64,000 bases of DNA. It comes from Bacteroidota bacterium (GTDB taxonomy: Bacteria; Bacteroidota; Bacteroidia; M30B66). Below are positions 9,494 to 18,523 of the stretch, one piece after another (within the stretch, counting starts at the first letter, position 1; each line of letters begins with the position of its first letter). The stretch spans positions 25,937 to 89,936 of the forward strand of contig JAIXUS010000033.1 in the NCBI GenBank assembly GCA_027483445.1. Reading direction: 5' to 3'. The notes under the pieces are model-generated. The model was given only the letters and a program-made list of their open reading frames with translations, made no database searches and had not been told where the DNA came from. A program made the position numbers and the translations under genes.

Positions 9494-10078
9494 ATGATTG
9501 CTGTGGGACACGTATTGCTGTCGGAAGACCTGCTCGAGAAAAAATTTGTATGCGACCTATCGGCCTGCCATGGGGCTTGCTGCGTGGAGGGCGATTCAGG
9601 AGCGCCGCTGCGCGAGGATGAACCCGGCGAACTCGAAGAAGCCCTCGACGCGGTGTTGCCCTTCCTGCCCGAATCGGGAAAGGCGGTGTTGCGCGAGGTG
9701 GGCGCCTTTGAAATCGACAGCGATGGCGATTGGGTAACACCACTGGTTGATGACAAGCACTGCGCCTACACTGTTTTCGACGAAAAAGGAAGCGCCCACT
9801 GCGGCATTGAGCTCGCCTGGAAGGCGGGAAAAACACACTTCCGCAAGCCCCTCTCCTGCCAGCTTTACCCAATTCGGGTGTTGAAGCTGAGCGATGGAAC
9901 GGAGGCCCTGAACTACCACCGCTGGAATATTTGCGCTCCGGCGAGGGTATGCGGACAAAAAATGGGGGTTCCTGTTTATCGTTTTCTCAAAGATGCCCTT
10001 GTAAGGGCTTATGGTGAAGCCTGGTACGCCGATTTGGAAGAGACTGCAGAGGCCTGGCTGGGTGGAAACCCCCGCTAA
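9494..10078 (+). CDS. DUF3109 family cysteine-rich protein
   Basis: A 194-residue cytoplasmic protein conserved in Bacteroidota, of unknown function. The N-terminus has Cys20, Cys25, Cys29 and Cys30 (CDLSACHGACC), and further cysteines follow in 'HCAYTVF', 'HCGIELAW', 'SCQLYPIRV' and 'ICAPARVCG'. This resembles metal- or Fe-S-binding CxxxCC proteins (YkgJ-like); which metal is bound is not known. The start is chosen because a -7 box lies immediately upstream and the N-terminus fits the family. It is monocistronic, followed by the long nrd regulatory region. Confidence 0.85.
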   Translation: MIAVGHVLLSEDLLEKKFVCDLSACHGACCVEGDSGAPLREDEPGELEEALDAVLPFLPESGKAVLREVGAFEIDSDGDWVTPLVDDKHCAYTVFDEKGSAHCGIELAWKAGKTHFRKPLSCQLYPIRVLKLSDGTEALNYHRWNICAPARVCGQKMGVPVYRFLKDALVRAYGEAWYADLEETAEAWLGGNPR

Positions 10079-10131
10079 TCCTGCATAGACAAACCGCTCT
10101 AGCTTTCCAAACGGGCATATACAATTCCCCG

Positions 10132-10148
10132 TTTAACACACTGTTAAA
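10132..10148. promoter_or_regulatory. Palindrome 1 of the nrd region (candidate operator)
   Basis: TTTAACACACTGTTAAA is a perfect 7-3-7 inverted repeat. A similar palindrome follows with centres 22 bp apart, about two helical turns, as expected for cooperative dimers of one regulator. The regulator is unknown. Confidence 0.5.
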
Positions 10149-10153
10149 AGCGC

Positions 10154-10170
10154 TTTAACCCTCGGTTAAT
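10154..10170. promoter_or_regulatory. Palindrome 2 of the nrd region (candidate operator)
   Basis: TTAACCCTCGGTTAA (10155-10169) is a perfect 6-3-6 inverted repeat with the same TTAAC-N5-GTTAA layout as palindrome 1. It could instead mark the end of the upstream DUF3109 transcript, but no T-tract follows. Confidence 0.5.
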
Positions 10171-10183
10171 TAGGCGAATAACT

Positions 10184-10192
10184 TGTGTATAA
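10184..10192 (-). promoter_or_regulatory. DnaA-box sequence upstream of nrdB
   Basis: The minus strand reads TTATACACA, a full match to the DnaA-box consensus TTATNCACA. It lies 279 nt before the nrdB start. A second match in the same orientation is at 10277-10285. Confidence 0.5.
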
Positions 10193-10276
10193 CTCGATTT
10201 CGCATACGCAGTTAGCTTTCCGCTCCAAGGGCACTTTTCAAAGGTTTTGTACGTTTCTCTAAGGCTTTAATCCCGA

Positions 10277-10285
10277 TGTGAATAA
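10277..10285 (-). promoter_or_regulatory. Second DnaA-box sequence upstream of nrdB
   Basis: The minus strand reads TTATTCACA, again a full match to TTATNCACA, 186 nt before nrdB and in the same orientation as the first. In Escherichia coli DnaA regulates nrdAB through paired boxes; whether that holds here is inference. Confidence 0.5.
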
Positions 10286-10470
10286 GTGCAGGTGAATGTT
10301 AACAAAAACGAATTGCAGCGGGACGTTTCCCCGTCGATTTTTGTGATGCCCGTTTTCCCCAAACGATTTCTCAGTAAGCCTCTGACTTATAACCATTTGG
10401 TTTGAGTATATAACTGAGTCGCCGCCAACGAAAACGCAAACAACTGACATTCAATACTTTAAAAATAATC

Positions 10471-11490
10471 ATGGAGCCAATCACACAAGTTGTAGCCGAT
10501 CCGCTGGCGAATGCGGTAGTCACCGAAAATGAGCCAATCCTGCGGGAAAACAAAGACCGTTTTGTGCTCTTTCCTATTAAGCACTCCGAGATTTGGAAGA
10601 TGTACAAGCAGGCCGAAGCCAGTTTTTGGACTGCGGAAGAGATTGACCTTTCGGCCGACCTAACCGATTGGGCTGATCGGCTCAACAACGATGAACGCCA
10701 TTTCATCAAGCATGTGTTGGCTTTCTTTGCCGCCAGCGACGGAATTGTGAACGAGAACCTGGCCGTAAACTTCATGAACGAGGTGCAATACCCCGAAGCC
10801 CGTTGCTTTTATGGCTACCAGATTATGATTGAGAACATCCACTCGGAAACCTATTCGCTATTGATCGACACCTACATCAACGACAGCGCCGAGAAAAACC
10901 GTCTGTTCCACGCCATCGAAACCGTACCTGCCGTTACCCGCAAAGCCGACTGGGCCCTGCGTTGGATCGAAAAAGGCAGTTTCGCTGAGCGCCTGGTAGC
11001 CTTTGCGGCAGTGGAAGGAATCTTCTTCTCCGGCTCATTCTGCTCCATTTTCTGGCTGAAGAAGCGCGGTTTGATGCCGGGCTTAAGCTTCTCTAACGAA
11101 CTCATCTCCCGCGACGAAGGACTTCACTGTGACTTCGCCTGCCTCCTTTACCGCCAGTTGCTCAACAAGCTGCCGGAATCGCGCGTGCTGGAAATCATCA
11201 CCCATGCCGTTGAAATTGAAAAAGAGTTTGTAACCGACGCATTGCCGGTTCAACTCATCGGTATGAACGCCGAACTCATGCGCCAATACATCGAGTTTGT
11301 GGCCGACCGCCTGCTCGTGGAACTGGGCTGCTCTAAGGTTTACAATGCCACCAATCCGTTCGACTTCATGGAGATGATTTCGCTGCAAGGAAAAACCAAC
11401 TTCTTTGAAAAGAAAGTAGCCGAATACCAGAAAGCCGGCGTGATGTCGGACAAACAAGCCAACACCATTCGTTTCGACGAAGATTTCTGA
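10471..11490 (+). CDS. nrdB: Class Ia ribonucleotide reductase small subunit (R2)
   Basis: This 339-residue subunit houses the di-iron/tyrosyl-radical cofactor that starts reduction of ribonucleotides to deoxyribonucleotides by the large subunit. The sequence is of the eukaryote-like R2 type: '[12 protein letters not shown]', '[19 protein letters not shown]', the radical-Tyr segment '[18 protein letters not shown]' (Tyr of CFYG) and the iron-ligand segment '[12 protein letters not shown]'. The C-terminal tail (IRFDEDF) resembles the R2 tail that docks on R1. nrdA follows after 32 bases, so the order is nrdB-nrdA in one operon. Confidence 0.97.
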   Translation: MEPITQVVADPLANAVVTENEPILRENKDRFVLFPIKHSEIWKMYKQAEASFWTAEEIDLSADLTDWADRLNNDERHFIKHVLAFFAASDGIVNENLAVNFMNEVQYPEARCFYGYQIMIENIHSETYSLLIDTYINDSAEKNRLFHAIETVPAVTRKADWALRWIEKGSFAERLVAFAAVEGIFFSGSFCSIFWLKKRGLMPGLSFSNELISRDEGLHCDFACLLYRQLLNKLPESRVLEIITHAVEIEKEFVTDALPVQLIGMNAELMRQYIEFVADRLLVELGCSKVYNATNPFDFMEMISLQGKTNFFEKKVAEYQKAGVMSDKQANTIRFDEDF

Positions 11491-11522
11491 TTTATTCCTA
11501 ACCCAACCATCCCCATAAACCC

Positions 11523-13955
11523 ATGTACGTAATCAAGCGCGACGGCCGTCAAGAGTCGGTTAAGTTCGATAAAATTACTGCCCGTATTCAGAAACTCTGT
11601 TACGGCCTAGACCCCAACCATGTCGACTCGGTGAGCGTTGCCATGAAGGTGATTCAAGGCATCTTCCCCGGTGTTACCACAGTACAGCTCGACAATCTGG
11701 CCGCCGAAACTGCGGCTTCCATGACTACCCGTCACCCCGACTATGCCTTGCTGGCCTCACGGATTGCCATCTCCAACCTGCATAAAATCACCAAGAAGTC
11801 TTTCTCCGAAACCATGAAAGACCTCTACCAGTATGTTGACCCTAAAACTCAGCAGCATGCGCCGCTCATCGCCGACGATGTGTATGAGATCATCCGCGAC
11901 AACGCAACCGAACTCGACTCAACCATCATCTACGACCGCGATTTCGGCTACGACTACTTCGGTTTCAAAACCCTCGAAAAGTCTTACCTGCTGAAACTTA
12001 ACGGTCAGGTGGCAGAGCGCCCTCAACACATGCTTATGCGCGTTGCCGTTGGTATTCACAAAAACGACATTGCCCAGGCCATCAAAACCTATGAGCTGAT
12101 GTCGGAGCGCTGGTTCACCCATGCCACGCCTACGCTGTTTAACGCCGGAACACCCAAGCCGCAAATGTCGAGCTGCTTTCTGCTAACCATGAAAGACGAC
12201 AGCATCGAGGGCATTTACGACACCCTGAAGCAATGTGCCAAAATCTCGCAAAGTGCCGGTGGTATTGGCCTGAGCATCCATAACGTACGGGCTACCGGCT
12301 CCTACATTCGGGGAACAAACGGCACCTCGAACGGTATTGTGCCCATGTTGCGCGTATTTAACGATACGGCCCGCTATGTAGACCAAGGCGGTGGAAAACG
12401 CAAGGGCTCCTTTGCCATCTACCTCGAACCTTGGCATGCCGATGTGTTCGACTTTCTTAACCTGAAGAAAAATCACGGTAAAGAGGAAGTTCGTGCCCGC
12501 GACCTGTTCTACGCAATGTGGGTTCCAGACCTGTTTATGAAGCGCGTTGAAGAGGAAGGCGATTGGAGCTTGTTCTGCCCCAACGAAGCGCCGGGCCTCG
12601 CAGAAAGCTGGGGCGAAAAATTCGAAGCCTTGTATGAGCAGTACGAAGCCGAAGGTCGTCAGCGTAAAACCGTAAAAGCCCGCGAACTCTGGGCGGCGAT
12701 TCTCGAAGCCCAAATCGAAACCGGAACGCCTTACATGCTCTACAAAGATGCCGCGAACCGCAAGAGTAACCAGCAAAACCTCGGCACCATCAAATCGTCG
12801 AACCTCTGTACCGAAATTATCGAGTACACCGACGAAAACGAGGTAGCCGTGTGTAACCTGGCTTCTATCGCCCTGCCACGCTTCATCAACGAAGGCCAGT
12901 TCGACCACCAGAAACTGTTCGAGGTAACCTACCAAATCACGCTGAACCTCAACAAAATCATCGACAATAACTTCTACCCTGTTCCGGAAGCTGAACGTTC
13001 AAACCTGCGCCACCGCCCAATTGGTATTGGTGTGCAAGGGCTTGCAGATGCCTTTATTCTCCTCCGCTATCCTTTCGAAAGCGAAGAAGCCCAAAGGCTA
13101 AACAGTGAGATTTTCGAGACCATCTACTACGCTTCTATGACCGCATCGAAAGATTTGGCCAAAGAGCAAGGGCACTACGAAACCTACCCCGGCTCACCGG
13201 TGTCGAAAGGTGTTTTCCAATACGACATGTGGAACGAAACACCCAGCAACCGTTGGGAATGGGATATTCTGAAGGAAGAAGTGGCCAAATACGGTGTGCG
13301 CAACTCTTTGTTGCTGGCGCCGATGCCTACCGCCTCTACCTCACAGATTTTGGGGAATAACGAGTGTTTTGAACCGTACACCTCAAATATCTATCTCCGC
13401 CGTGTGCTTTCAGGAGAGTTCCCCATCGTAAACAAGCACCTGCTTCGCGATTTGGTAGATTTAGGAATCTGGAATGAGAACCTGAAGAATAAGATTATCC
13501 GCGCCAACGGCTCGATTCAGGATATTGAAGAGATTCCTGAGAATATCAAGGAGCTTTACAAAACCGTGTGGGAGATTAAGCAGCGGACCATCATCGACAT
13601 GGCCGCCGACCGCGGGGCTTACATTTGTCAGTCGCAGTCGTTGAACATCTTCATGGAATCGCCCAACATGGCGAAAATAACCTCCATGCACTTTTATGCC
13701 TGGAAGCGCGGACTGAAAACAGGAATGTACTACCTGCGTACAAAGGCTGCCGCCGATGCCATCAAGTTTACCGTTCAAACCCAGGCTGAGAAAGCCCTTT
13801 CGCCGGTAGTGAATGCCGCTGTGGAAGTGAAGTCGGAAGTGCCGGTAAATGCAGTAGCACACGTAGCCATGACCGCTGCAGACGGTGGCGATATGCAAAG
13901 TCAGATTTCCTGCTCGCTCGACAACCCCGATGCCTGCGAGGCCTGCGGCAGTTAA
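11523..13955 (+). CDS. nrdA: Class Ia ribonucleotide reductase large subunit (R1)
   Basis: The 810-residue catalytic and allosteric subunit. An ATP-cone occupies about residues 1-95 (starting [20 protein letters not shown]). Active-site elements are visible: '[11 protein letters not shown]' and '[10 protein letters not shown]' (the redox Cys pair), 'SNLCTEI' (Asn-Cys-Glu with the thiyl-radical Cys), 'GMYYLR' (the Tyr-Tyr radical-transfer pair) and a C-terminal 'CEACGS' Cys pair that re-reduces the active site. Length and composition match eukaryote-like R1. It is co-transcribed with nrdB and closed by the terminator at 13982-14010. Confidence 0.97.
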   Translation: MYVIKRDGRQESVKFDKITARIQKLCYGLDPNHVDSVSVAMKVIQGIFPGVTTVQLDNLAAETAASMTTRHPDYALLASRIAISNLHKITKKSFSETMKDLYQYVDPKTQQHAPLIADDVYEIIRDNATELDSTIIYDRDFGYDYFGFKTLEKSYLLKLNGQVAERPQHMLMRVAVGIHKNDIAQAIKTYELMSERWFTHATPTLFNAGTPKPQMSSCFLLTMKDDSIEGIYDTLKQCAKISQSAGGIGLSIHNVRATGSYIRGTNGTSNGIVPMLRVFNDTARYVDQGGGKRKGSFAIYLEPWHADVFDFLNLKKNHGKEEVRARDLFYAMWVPDLFMKRVEEEGDWSLFCPNEAPGLAESWGEKFEALYEQYEAEGRQRKTVKARELWAAILEAQIETGTPYMLYKDAANRKSNQQNLGTIKSSNLCTEIIEYTDENEVAVCNLASIALPRFINEGQFDHQKLFEVTYQITLNLNKIIDNNFYPVPEAERSNLRHRPIGIGVQGLADAFILLRYPFESEEAQRLNSEIFETIYYASMTASKDLAKEQGHYETYPGSPVSKGVFQYDMWNETPSNRWEWDILKEEVAKYGVRNSLLLAPMPTASTSQILGNNECFEPYTSNIYLRRVLSGEFPIVNKHLLRDLVDLGIWNENLKNKIIRANGSIQDIEEIPENIKELYKTVWEIKQRTIIDMAADRGAYICQSQSLNIFMESPNMAKITSMHFYAWKRGLKTGMYYLRTKAAADAIKFTVQTQAEKALSPVVNAAVEVKSEVPVNAVAHVAMTAADGGDMQSQISCSLDNPDACEACGS

Positions 13956-13981
13956 GCCAAGATTGTTTTATTGATTGTAGG

Positions 13982-14010
13982 AAAAGTCCCGGTAAATGCC
14001 GGGACTTTTT
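13982..14010 (+). terminator. Rho-independent terminator after nrdA
   Basis: A stem AAAAGTCCCGG / CCGGGACTTTTT with a 6-nt loop ends in a T-run, 27 bases after the nrdA stop. Confidence 0.85.
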
Positions 14011-14128
14011 GCATTTTTAATCAATCCCTGAAAGGTCTACAAAGTTTTTCGGAACCTAGGGGCGAATCACTATATTTACCGCTTCACAAACCGAATCATC
14101 CTTATCCTATTCGTCCATTAATTCCCTT

Positions 14129-15118
14129 ATGAACGTATTTGAAATAGTAGAACGGGTAATTCAGGAATTTCCCGTTTTGTTGATCGGCTTGAATGAAAAT
14201 GCGGAGGTTGTGCGTTGGAACACCGAAGCGGAGCAGTCGTTGCTCCAAACCCAATCGAGCATGCAAGGAAAGGTGCTGGCCATGGCCGACTGGTTTGATC
14301 AGCCCGAGGCTGATGAGATTATTCGTGATTTGCTAACCAAAGAAGGCGACCACGAAATTGGAATGATGCTCAGCCACCTCAATGCCAAAGACGAGCTGAT
14401 TCACTTCCGTTTCCTTTTTCGCAAGCGCACCGACACTTTGCCCGAGGATGTGAAGCTTTGGCTCATTGGCGTCGACATGACTAATGAAGTCAATTTACAG
14501 GAGCGCTACCAACTGGCTGAACTGCGCTTCAGAATGATTTCGAGAGCGACCAATGATGCTGTCTGGGATTGGAACATGGAAACCGATGAGCTTTGGTGGG
14601 GCGAAGGCATCAGAGAACAGTTTGGATACCCTGAAGCCGGAAGAGAAACCGCCTTTTCCTGGTGGGAAAACCGCGTGCATCCCGAGGACCGCGAGCGGGT
14701 TGTGAACAGTTTAAGAGATGCGGCCAAGCGAGGGGCTGAATTATGGACTGCCGAATACCGTTTTGAACGCAAGGATGGCTCTTACGCCCACATTTACGAT
14801 CGGGGCTGGGCCGTTGAAAACAACCAGGGCAAGGCGATACGGATGATTGGCGGCATGCTCGACATTACCGAACGAAAAATTCATGAGACCAACCTGCTGA
14901 TTCGCAACCAGCAACTTACCGAGTTTTCGTTTTTCCATTCACACAAGGTGCGCGCCCCCTTGGCCAGACTCATGTCGTGCGTTGATTTGATGCTCAGCGA
15001 CGAACACCTGCCGGCAGAGTTCCGCGACCTCACAACAACCATCCGCGATTCGGCTGAGGAGCTCGATCGGATGGTTCGTGACATCAACCGCATTTTAGGC
15101 TCCGGAAAAGGAGTGTGA
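14129..15118 (+). CDS. PAS-domain protein with H-box-like helix but no kinase ATPase domain
   Basis: A 329-residue soluble protein. Residues about 5-115 form a first PAS domain, and 130-248 a second of the PAS_3 type (VWDWNMETDELWWGEG ... VHPEDRERV ... GGMLDITERK). After it comes a helix resembling the histidine-kinase dimerisation helix with an H-box-like motif (FFHSHKVRAPLARLMS). The protein ends about 60 residues later, and no HATPase_c domain follows in any nearby frame. Related PAS proteins with such tails occur in Bacteroidota, so it need not be broken. It may sense a signal and pair with a separate kinase. It is monocistronic. Confidence 0.8.
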   Translation: MNVFEIVERVIQEFPVLLIGLNENAEVVRWNTEAEQSLLQTQSSMQGKVLAMADWFDQPEADEIIRDLLTKEGDHEIGMMLSHLNAKDELIHFRFLFRKRTDTLPEDVKLWLIGVDMTNEVNLQERYQLAELRFRMISRATNDAVWDWNMETDELWWGEGIREQFGYPEAGRETAFSWWENRVHPEDRERVVNSLRDAAKRGAELWTAEYRFERKDGSYAHIYDRGWAVENNQGKAIRMIGGMLDITERKIHETNLLIRNQQLTEFSFFHSHKVRAPLARLMSCVDLMLSDEHLPAEFRDLTTTIRDSAEELDRMVRDINRILGSGKGV

Positions 15119-15145
15119 GCAGGGGTTGGAGGCCTTGAAAACCTC

Positions 15146-15177
15146 AACGCCAAGCGGAGTGCACCTCGGTTGGCGTT
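15146..15177. other. Hairpin between the PAS gene and the first efflux operon
   Basis: AACGCCAA and TTGGCGTT form a perfect 8-bp stem with a 16-nt loop, 28 bases after the PAS gene stop. No T-tract follows, so if it is a terminator it is not a canonical one. Confidence 0.35.
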
Positions 15178-15356
15178 CAACCCCAATTAAACGAGTATGG
15201 TCAATTTCCAGATAGTCAACCTCTAAATTGGGTGGCAAGCTTCTGTGGTGTCTTTTTGTTTACACGGGCGAAAAGCGAGTGTTCCAAATTTTTTATACTG
15301 ATTATCTGAGATTTACAAGAAAACACAAGAGGCGCGGGAAACGTTTTTAATCTTTT

Positions 15357-15389
15357 TTGTTTCCAGCGTGTTGTATGTGCCTACATTTG
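15357..15389 (+). promoter_or_regulatory. Promoter of the first tetR-efflux operon
   Basis: TTG at 15357-15359 is followed after 22 nt by TACATTTG at 15382-15389, a full match to the Bacteroidota sigma factor pattern. The box ends 6 nt before the ATG at 15396, implying a leaderless or nearly leaderless mRNA. An inverted repeat GGAAAC (15337-15342) / GTTTCC (15359-15364) flanks and covers the TTG and is a weak candidate operator. Confidence 0.65.
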
Positions 15390-15395
15390 TGCCCC

Positions 15396-16010
15396 ATGAA
15401 CGACAAAGAGGAACAGATTCTCCGATTGGCCAGAGACGTATTCATGCGTTTCGGACTGAAGAGCGTGACCATGGATGACGTTTGCCGCGAAATTGGAATT
15501 TCCAAGAAGACCTTGTACCAGTATGTGGGCGACAAGGCCGAGTTGATTCAGAAGATTCTCGAACTGGACATCAAGGAAGATGAGGCCATGATCTGCGAAT
15601 CGGAATCCAATAATCTTCAGGCTATTGATGAGCTTCTGGCGATACAGAAAATGGTGCAAAAGAAGATCAATGCCATCCACACCTCGGTATTGTACGATTT
15701 GAAAAAGTACTACCCAGAAACCTGGGCGATGATTACCCGTCACCGTTCGGGTTTTATCATCAATGCCATTGAACAGAACATGATTCGCGGGCAGCAACAA
15801 GGCCTTTACCGCACCGATATCAATCCGGCCATACTGGCGCGCATTTATGTATATCGTCTTGAGGCGGTATTCGACCCGGCAGTGTTCGAAGGCTTAAACA
15901 TGAATCCCTCTGAAATCTACGCCGAAGCCATGCGATACCACATTCGCGGAATTGCCACCAGCAAAGGCATACAGTATCTCGAAAAAACCCTCTCCAACTC
16001 ATCTCAATAA
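15396..16010 (+). CDS. TetR/AcrR family regulator of the first efflux operon
   Basis: A 204-residue regulator (MNDKEEQILRLARDVFMR). The N-terminal helix-turn-helix is clear (VTMDDVCREIGISKKTLYQY, about residues 25-44); the rest is the ligand-binding helical domain. An in-frame ATG at 15357 is rejected as the start because the promoter -7 box lies between it and 15396. The gene is the first of tetR-tolC-adaptor-RND, with only 3 bases before tolC, so it probably represses its own operon in a ligand-sensitive way. The inducer is unknown. Confidence 0.9.
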   Translation: MNDKEEQILRLARDVFMRFGLKSVTMDDVCREIGISKKTLYQYVGDKAELIQKILELDIKEDEAMICESESNNLQAIDELLAIQKMVQKKINAIHTSVLYDLKKYYPETWAMITRHRSGFIINAIEQNMIRGQQQGLYRTDINPAILARIYVYRLEAVFDPAVFEGLNMNPSEIYAEAMRYHIRGIATSKGIQYLEKTLSNSSQ

Positions 16011-16013
16011 ACT

Positions 16014-17351
16014 ATGAACTACTTCAGGCTCCTGGTGCTATGCACGCTGATTTCGGTTTCGGGCCGTGCCCAATCCGCTTTCACCTTGCAGCAGGCCATC
16101 GACTATGCATTGAAAAACGGCTACAGTGTCCAAAATGCCGCTACCGACATCGAAATCGCCCGGAAAAGAGTTGCTGAAATCCGTGGGATTGGTATACCAC
16201 AGCTCTCGGCCGAAGGCGGTTACCAGAATTTCCTCCAGGTACCGGTTAGCGTGATTGAAGCCAACGCCTTTAACCCGCTGGCTCCGCCGGGCGAATTTCT
16301 CCGTCTTCCTTTTGGGGTTCAACACAACCTCTCAATCGGCTACACGGCTTCGTGGCTGGCCTTCAGCGGCGAATACCTCGTTGGGCTACAGGCTTCAAAA
16401 GCCTATGTTGATGTTTCGAAAACCAGCCTCCGCAAAAGCGAAATAGAAGTAAAGGAATCCGTAACACGAGCCTACAACACAGTTCTGATTCTTTATGAAA
16501 ACAAGCGTATTCTCAACGAGAACATCGCTTCACTCGACAACTCCATCAACCAAACCTCAGCGTTTTTTAACGAAGGTTTTGTTGAGGAACTTGATGTAGA
16601 TCGCCTTAAACTCCTGCGTAAAAACCTCAGCACCGCCCTTGCCACCCTTGAACAACAAACATTATTGGCCGAAAAGCTCCTCAAGTTTAACATGGGCTTT
16701 GATGTGAACACAGCCATTACACTCAGCGACTCGATGAAAGACCTCGTTGCTGCGGCCGCCCTGGGTGTTGATGCTGAGCCCAAATTTGATGTCCGCAATA
16801 ACATCGATTACCTCCTGCTCGACAAAGGGCTGAGCATGCAGAAACTGGAACTTAAACGCCAAAAAGCCAACTACCTGCCTACCTTATCGACATACTACAC
16901 CTGGAAGGAAAACAGGATTACCAACGACTTTGACCTCTTGTTTGACCCTTTGTTCAGGGTTCCGGGCGGAACAATCCTTGGCGTAAACCTGAATGTCCCC
17001 ATTTTCAAAGGCCTTAGCCAACGGGCCAGGGTTCAACAGGCAAAGCTGAATATTGCAAAAACAGAAATCACACAAAAGCAGGCTACCCAAGGACTTGAGC
17101 TCCAGGCCGCGCAATCGTTTACCGGTTACCGTGCAGCCCTCGACAACTACAAAAACAGTCAGGAAGCCGTTACGCTGGCCGAAAAGATTCGCGACCGTTC
17201 GCGCATCAAGTACAAGGAAGGGGTAGGTTCCTCCATCGAACTGCTCCAGGCCGAAAACGACCTGCTTAGCGCACAATCAGCCTACATCAATGCTGTTCAG
17301 CAACTTCTCGACGCTCGCGTTACCCTCGATAAAAACCTTAACAAATTCTGA
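16014..17351 (+). CDS. TolC family outer-membrane efflux protein
   Basis: A 445-residue outer-membrane factor with signal peptide (MNYFRLLVLCTLISVSGRAQ) and two OEP repeats of long helices typical of TolC (start SAFTLQQAIDYALKNGY; end SAQSAYINAVQQLLDARVTL). It forms the trimeric exit duct of a tripartite pump, with the adaptor 18 bases downstream and the permease beyond it. Confidence 0.92.
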   Translation: MNYFRLLVLCTLISVSGRAQSAFTLQQAIDYALKNGYSVQNAATDIEIARKRVAEIRGIGIPQLSAEGGYQNFLQVPVSVIEANAFNPLAPPGEFLRLPFGVQHNLSIGYTASWLAFSGEYLVGLQASKAYVDVSKTSLRKSEIEVKESVTRAYNTVLILYENKRILNENIASLDNSINQTSAFFNEGFVEELDVDRLKLLRKNLSTALATLEQQTLLAEKLLKFNMGFDVNTAITLSDSMKDLVAAAALGVDAEPKFDVRNNIDYLLLDKGLSMQKLELKRQKANYLPTLSTYYTWKENRITNDFDLLFDPLFRVPGGTILGVNLNVPIFKGLSQRARVQQAKLNIAKTEITQKQATQGLELQAAQSFTGYRAALDNYKNSQEAVTLAEKIRDRSRIKYKEGVGSSIELLQAENDLLSAQSAYINAVQQLLDARVTLDKNLNKF

Positions 17352-17369
17352 TTCCACCCTACCCCAACC

Positions 17370-18497
17370 ATGAAAAATAGTTTAATCCTCGCCCTACTCG
17401 TTGTTTTGGCTGCCTGCCAGCCGGGAAATGAGCTTGAAACCAAAAAGGCTCAACTGGCAGCGTATCGTGCAGAAATGGACGAACTCAAAACGAAAATGAA
17501 TGCCCTCGAAAAGGAAATTGCCTTGCTCGATACTGCCGCAGCTGTTCAAAAACCGAAGCTGGTAACGCTGGCGGCAGTTACGCGTTCCGACTTTAACCAC
17601 TTCATCGACCTGCAAGGTTCTGTAGAATCGGAGGAAGACATTGCCGTTCAGCCCGGAATGCCCGGCGTTGTTACCCGCGTGTATGTGAAGGAAGGCGACC
17701 CGGTTAGCCCTGGAAAGATTCTGGCCGAAACCGACAATCGGGCCATCCGCGAAAGCGTGGAGCAATTAAAAGCCAACCTCGATTTTGCCCGCACCGCCTA
17801 TGAGAAGCAAAAGCGCCTTTGGGACAAGAAAATTGGCAGCGAAATGCAGTATTTACAAGCCAAAACACAGGTAGAGTCGCTCGAAAAAAGCCTCTCTTCG
17901 CTGGAAGCCCAGCTCGACATGTCGCGCATCAAATCGCCCATTTCAGGTGTGGTAGATCAGGTAAATGTGAAAATAGGTGAATATGCCGCGCCGGGCTTCA
18001 GTGGTGCCTTTCGCGTAGTCAATGTGAACTCCATGAAAGTAACCGCCAAGGTGGCCGACTCCTACATTGGGAAAGTGAAAGTGGGCAATCCTGTGCAGGT
18101 TCGCGTTACCGACCTGAACGACACCTTGAATGCGAAAATCACCTACGTCGGAAAAGTGGTTGACCCGATGAGCAGAACGTTCCGCATCGAAATTAACGTG
18201 AGCGGAATGAACACTGAAATACGTCCAAACATGCTCAGCATCGTTAGCATTAACGACCAAACCATTCCACAGGCAGTGAATTTACCGGCCAACTACGTGC
18301 AACGCGATGCAGAAGGCCGCACCTACGTAATGGTGGCCGAAGGCTCGAAAGGGAAAATGGTCGCCCGCAAGAAACTGGTAAGCACCGGTATTGCTTACGG
18401 CGACCGCGTGGTCATCACTTCGGGGCTTGATGGCAGCGAACAGTACATTGTTTCCGGATATCAGGAAGTAACCGACGGTCAGCCACTGGTGCTTTAA
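17370..18497 (+). CDS. RND efflux periplasmic adaptor lipoprotein
   Basis: A 375-residue membrane-fusion protein. The signal sequence ends in a lipobox (VVLAAC, Cys16), so it is probably lipid-anchored in the inner membrane. A coiled coil at about residues 20-60 precedes the usual barrel-sandwich segments ('IAVQPGMPGVVTRVYVKEGD' and 'RIKSPISGVVDQVNVKIGE'), the alpha hairpin between them and the beta-barrel. It bridges the TolC protein and the permease encoded on either side. Confidence 0.92.
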   Translation: MKNSLILALLVVLAACQPGNELETKKAQLAAYRAEMDELKTKMNALEKEIALLDTAAAVQKPKLVTLAAVTRSDFNHFIDLQGSVESEEDIAVQPGMPGVVTRVYVKEGDPVSPGKILAETDNRAIRESVEQLKANLDFARTAYEKQKRLWDKKIGSEMQYLQAKTQVESLEKSLSSLEAQLDMSRIKSPISGVVDQVNVKIGEYAAPGFSGAFRVVNVNSMKVTAKVADSYIGKVKVGNPVQVRVTDLNDTLNAKITYVGKVVDPMSRTFRIEINVSGMNTEIRPNMLSIVSINDQTIPQAVNLPANYVQRDAEGRTYVMVAEGSKGKMVARKKLVSTGIAYGDRVVITSGLDGSEQYIVSGYQEVTDGQPLVL

Positions 18498-18523
18498 TTC
18501 CGGCACACTAACCTCAACGAGCC

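Larger units (their letters stand above)
10079..10470 (+). promoter_or_regulatory. nrdBA upstream control region
   Basis: This 392-bp non-coding stretch precedes nrdB. It holds two phased palindromes (10132-10148 and 10154-10170) and two consensus DnaA-box sequences (10184-10192 and 10277-10285), listed separately. Weak -7-like boxes TAGCTTTC (10213-10220) and TACGTTTC (10250-10257) are possible promoters, but neither has a well-placed TTG. No cobalamin riboswitch or clear NrdR box was recognised. Confidence 0.55.

Noticed and set aside
10079..10470. Cobalamin riboswitch or NrdR boxes before nrdB
   Set aside because: No riboswitch core was seen. AGTATATAACT near 10405 recalls half an NrdR box but is single and imperfect.
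15337..15364. Inverted repeat GGAAAC-N16-GTTTCC as operator of the first TetR
   Set aside because: The arms are short, the spacer is long and there is no second copy in the operon, so it is mentioned only under the promoter.
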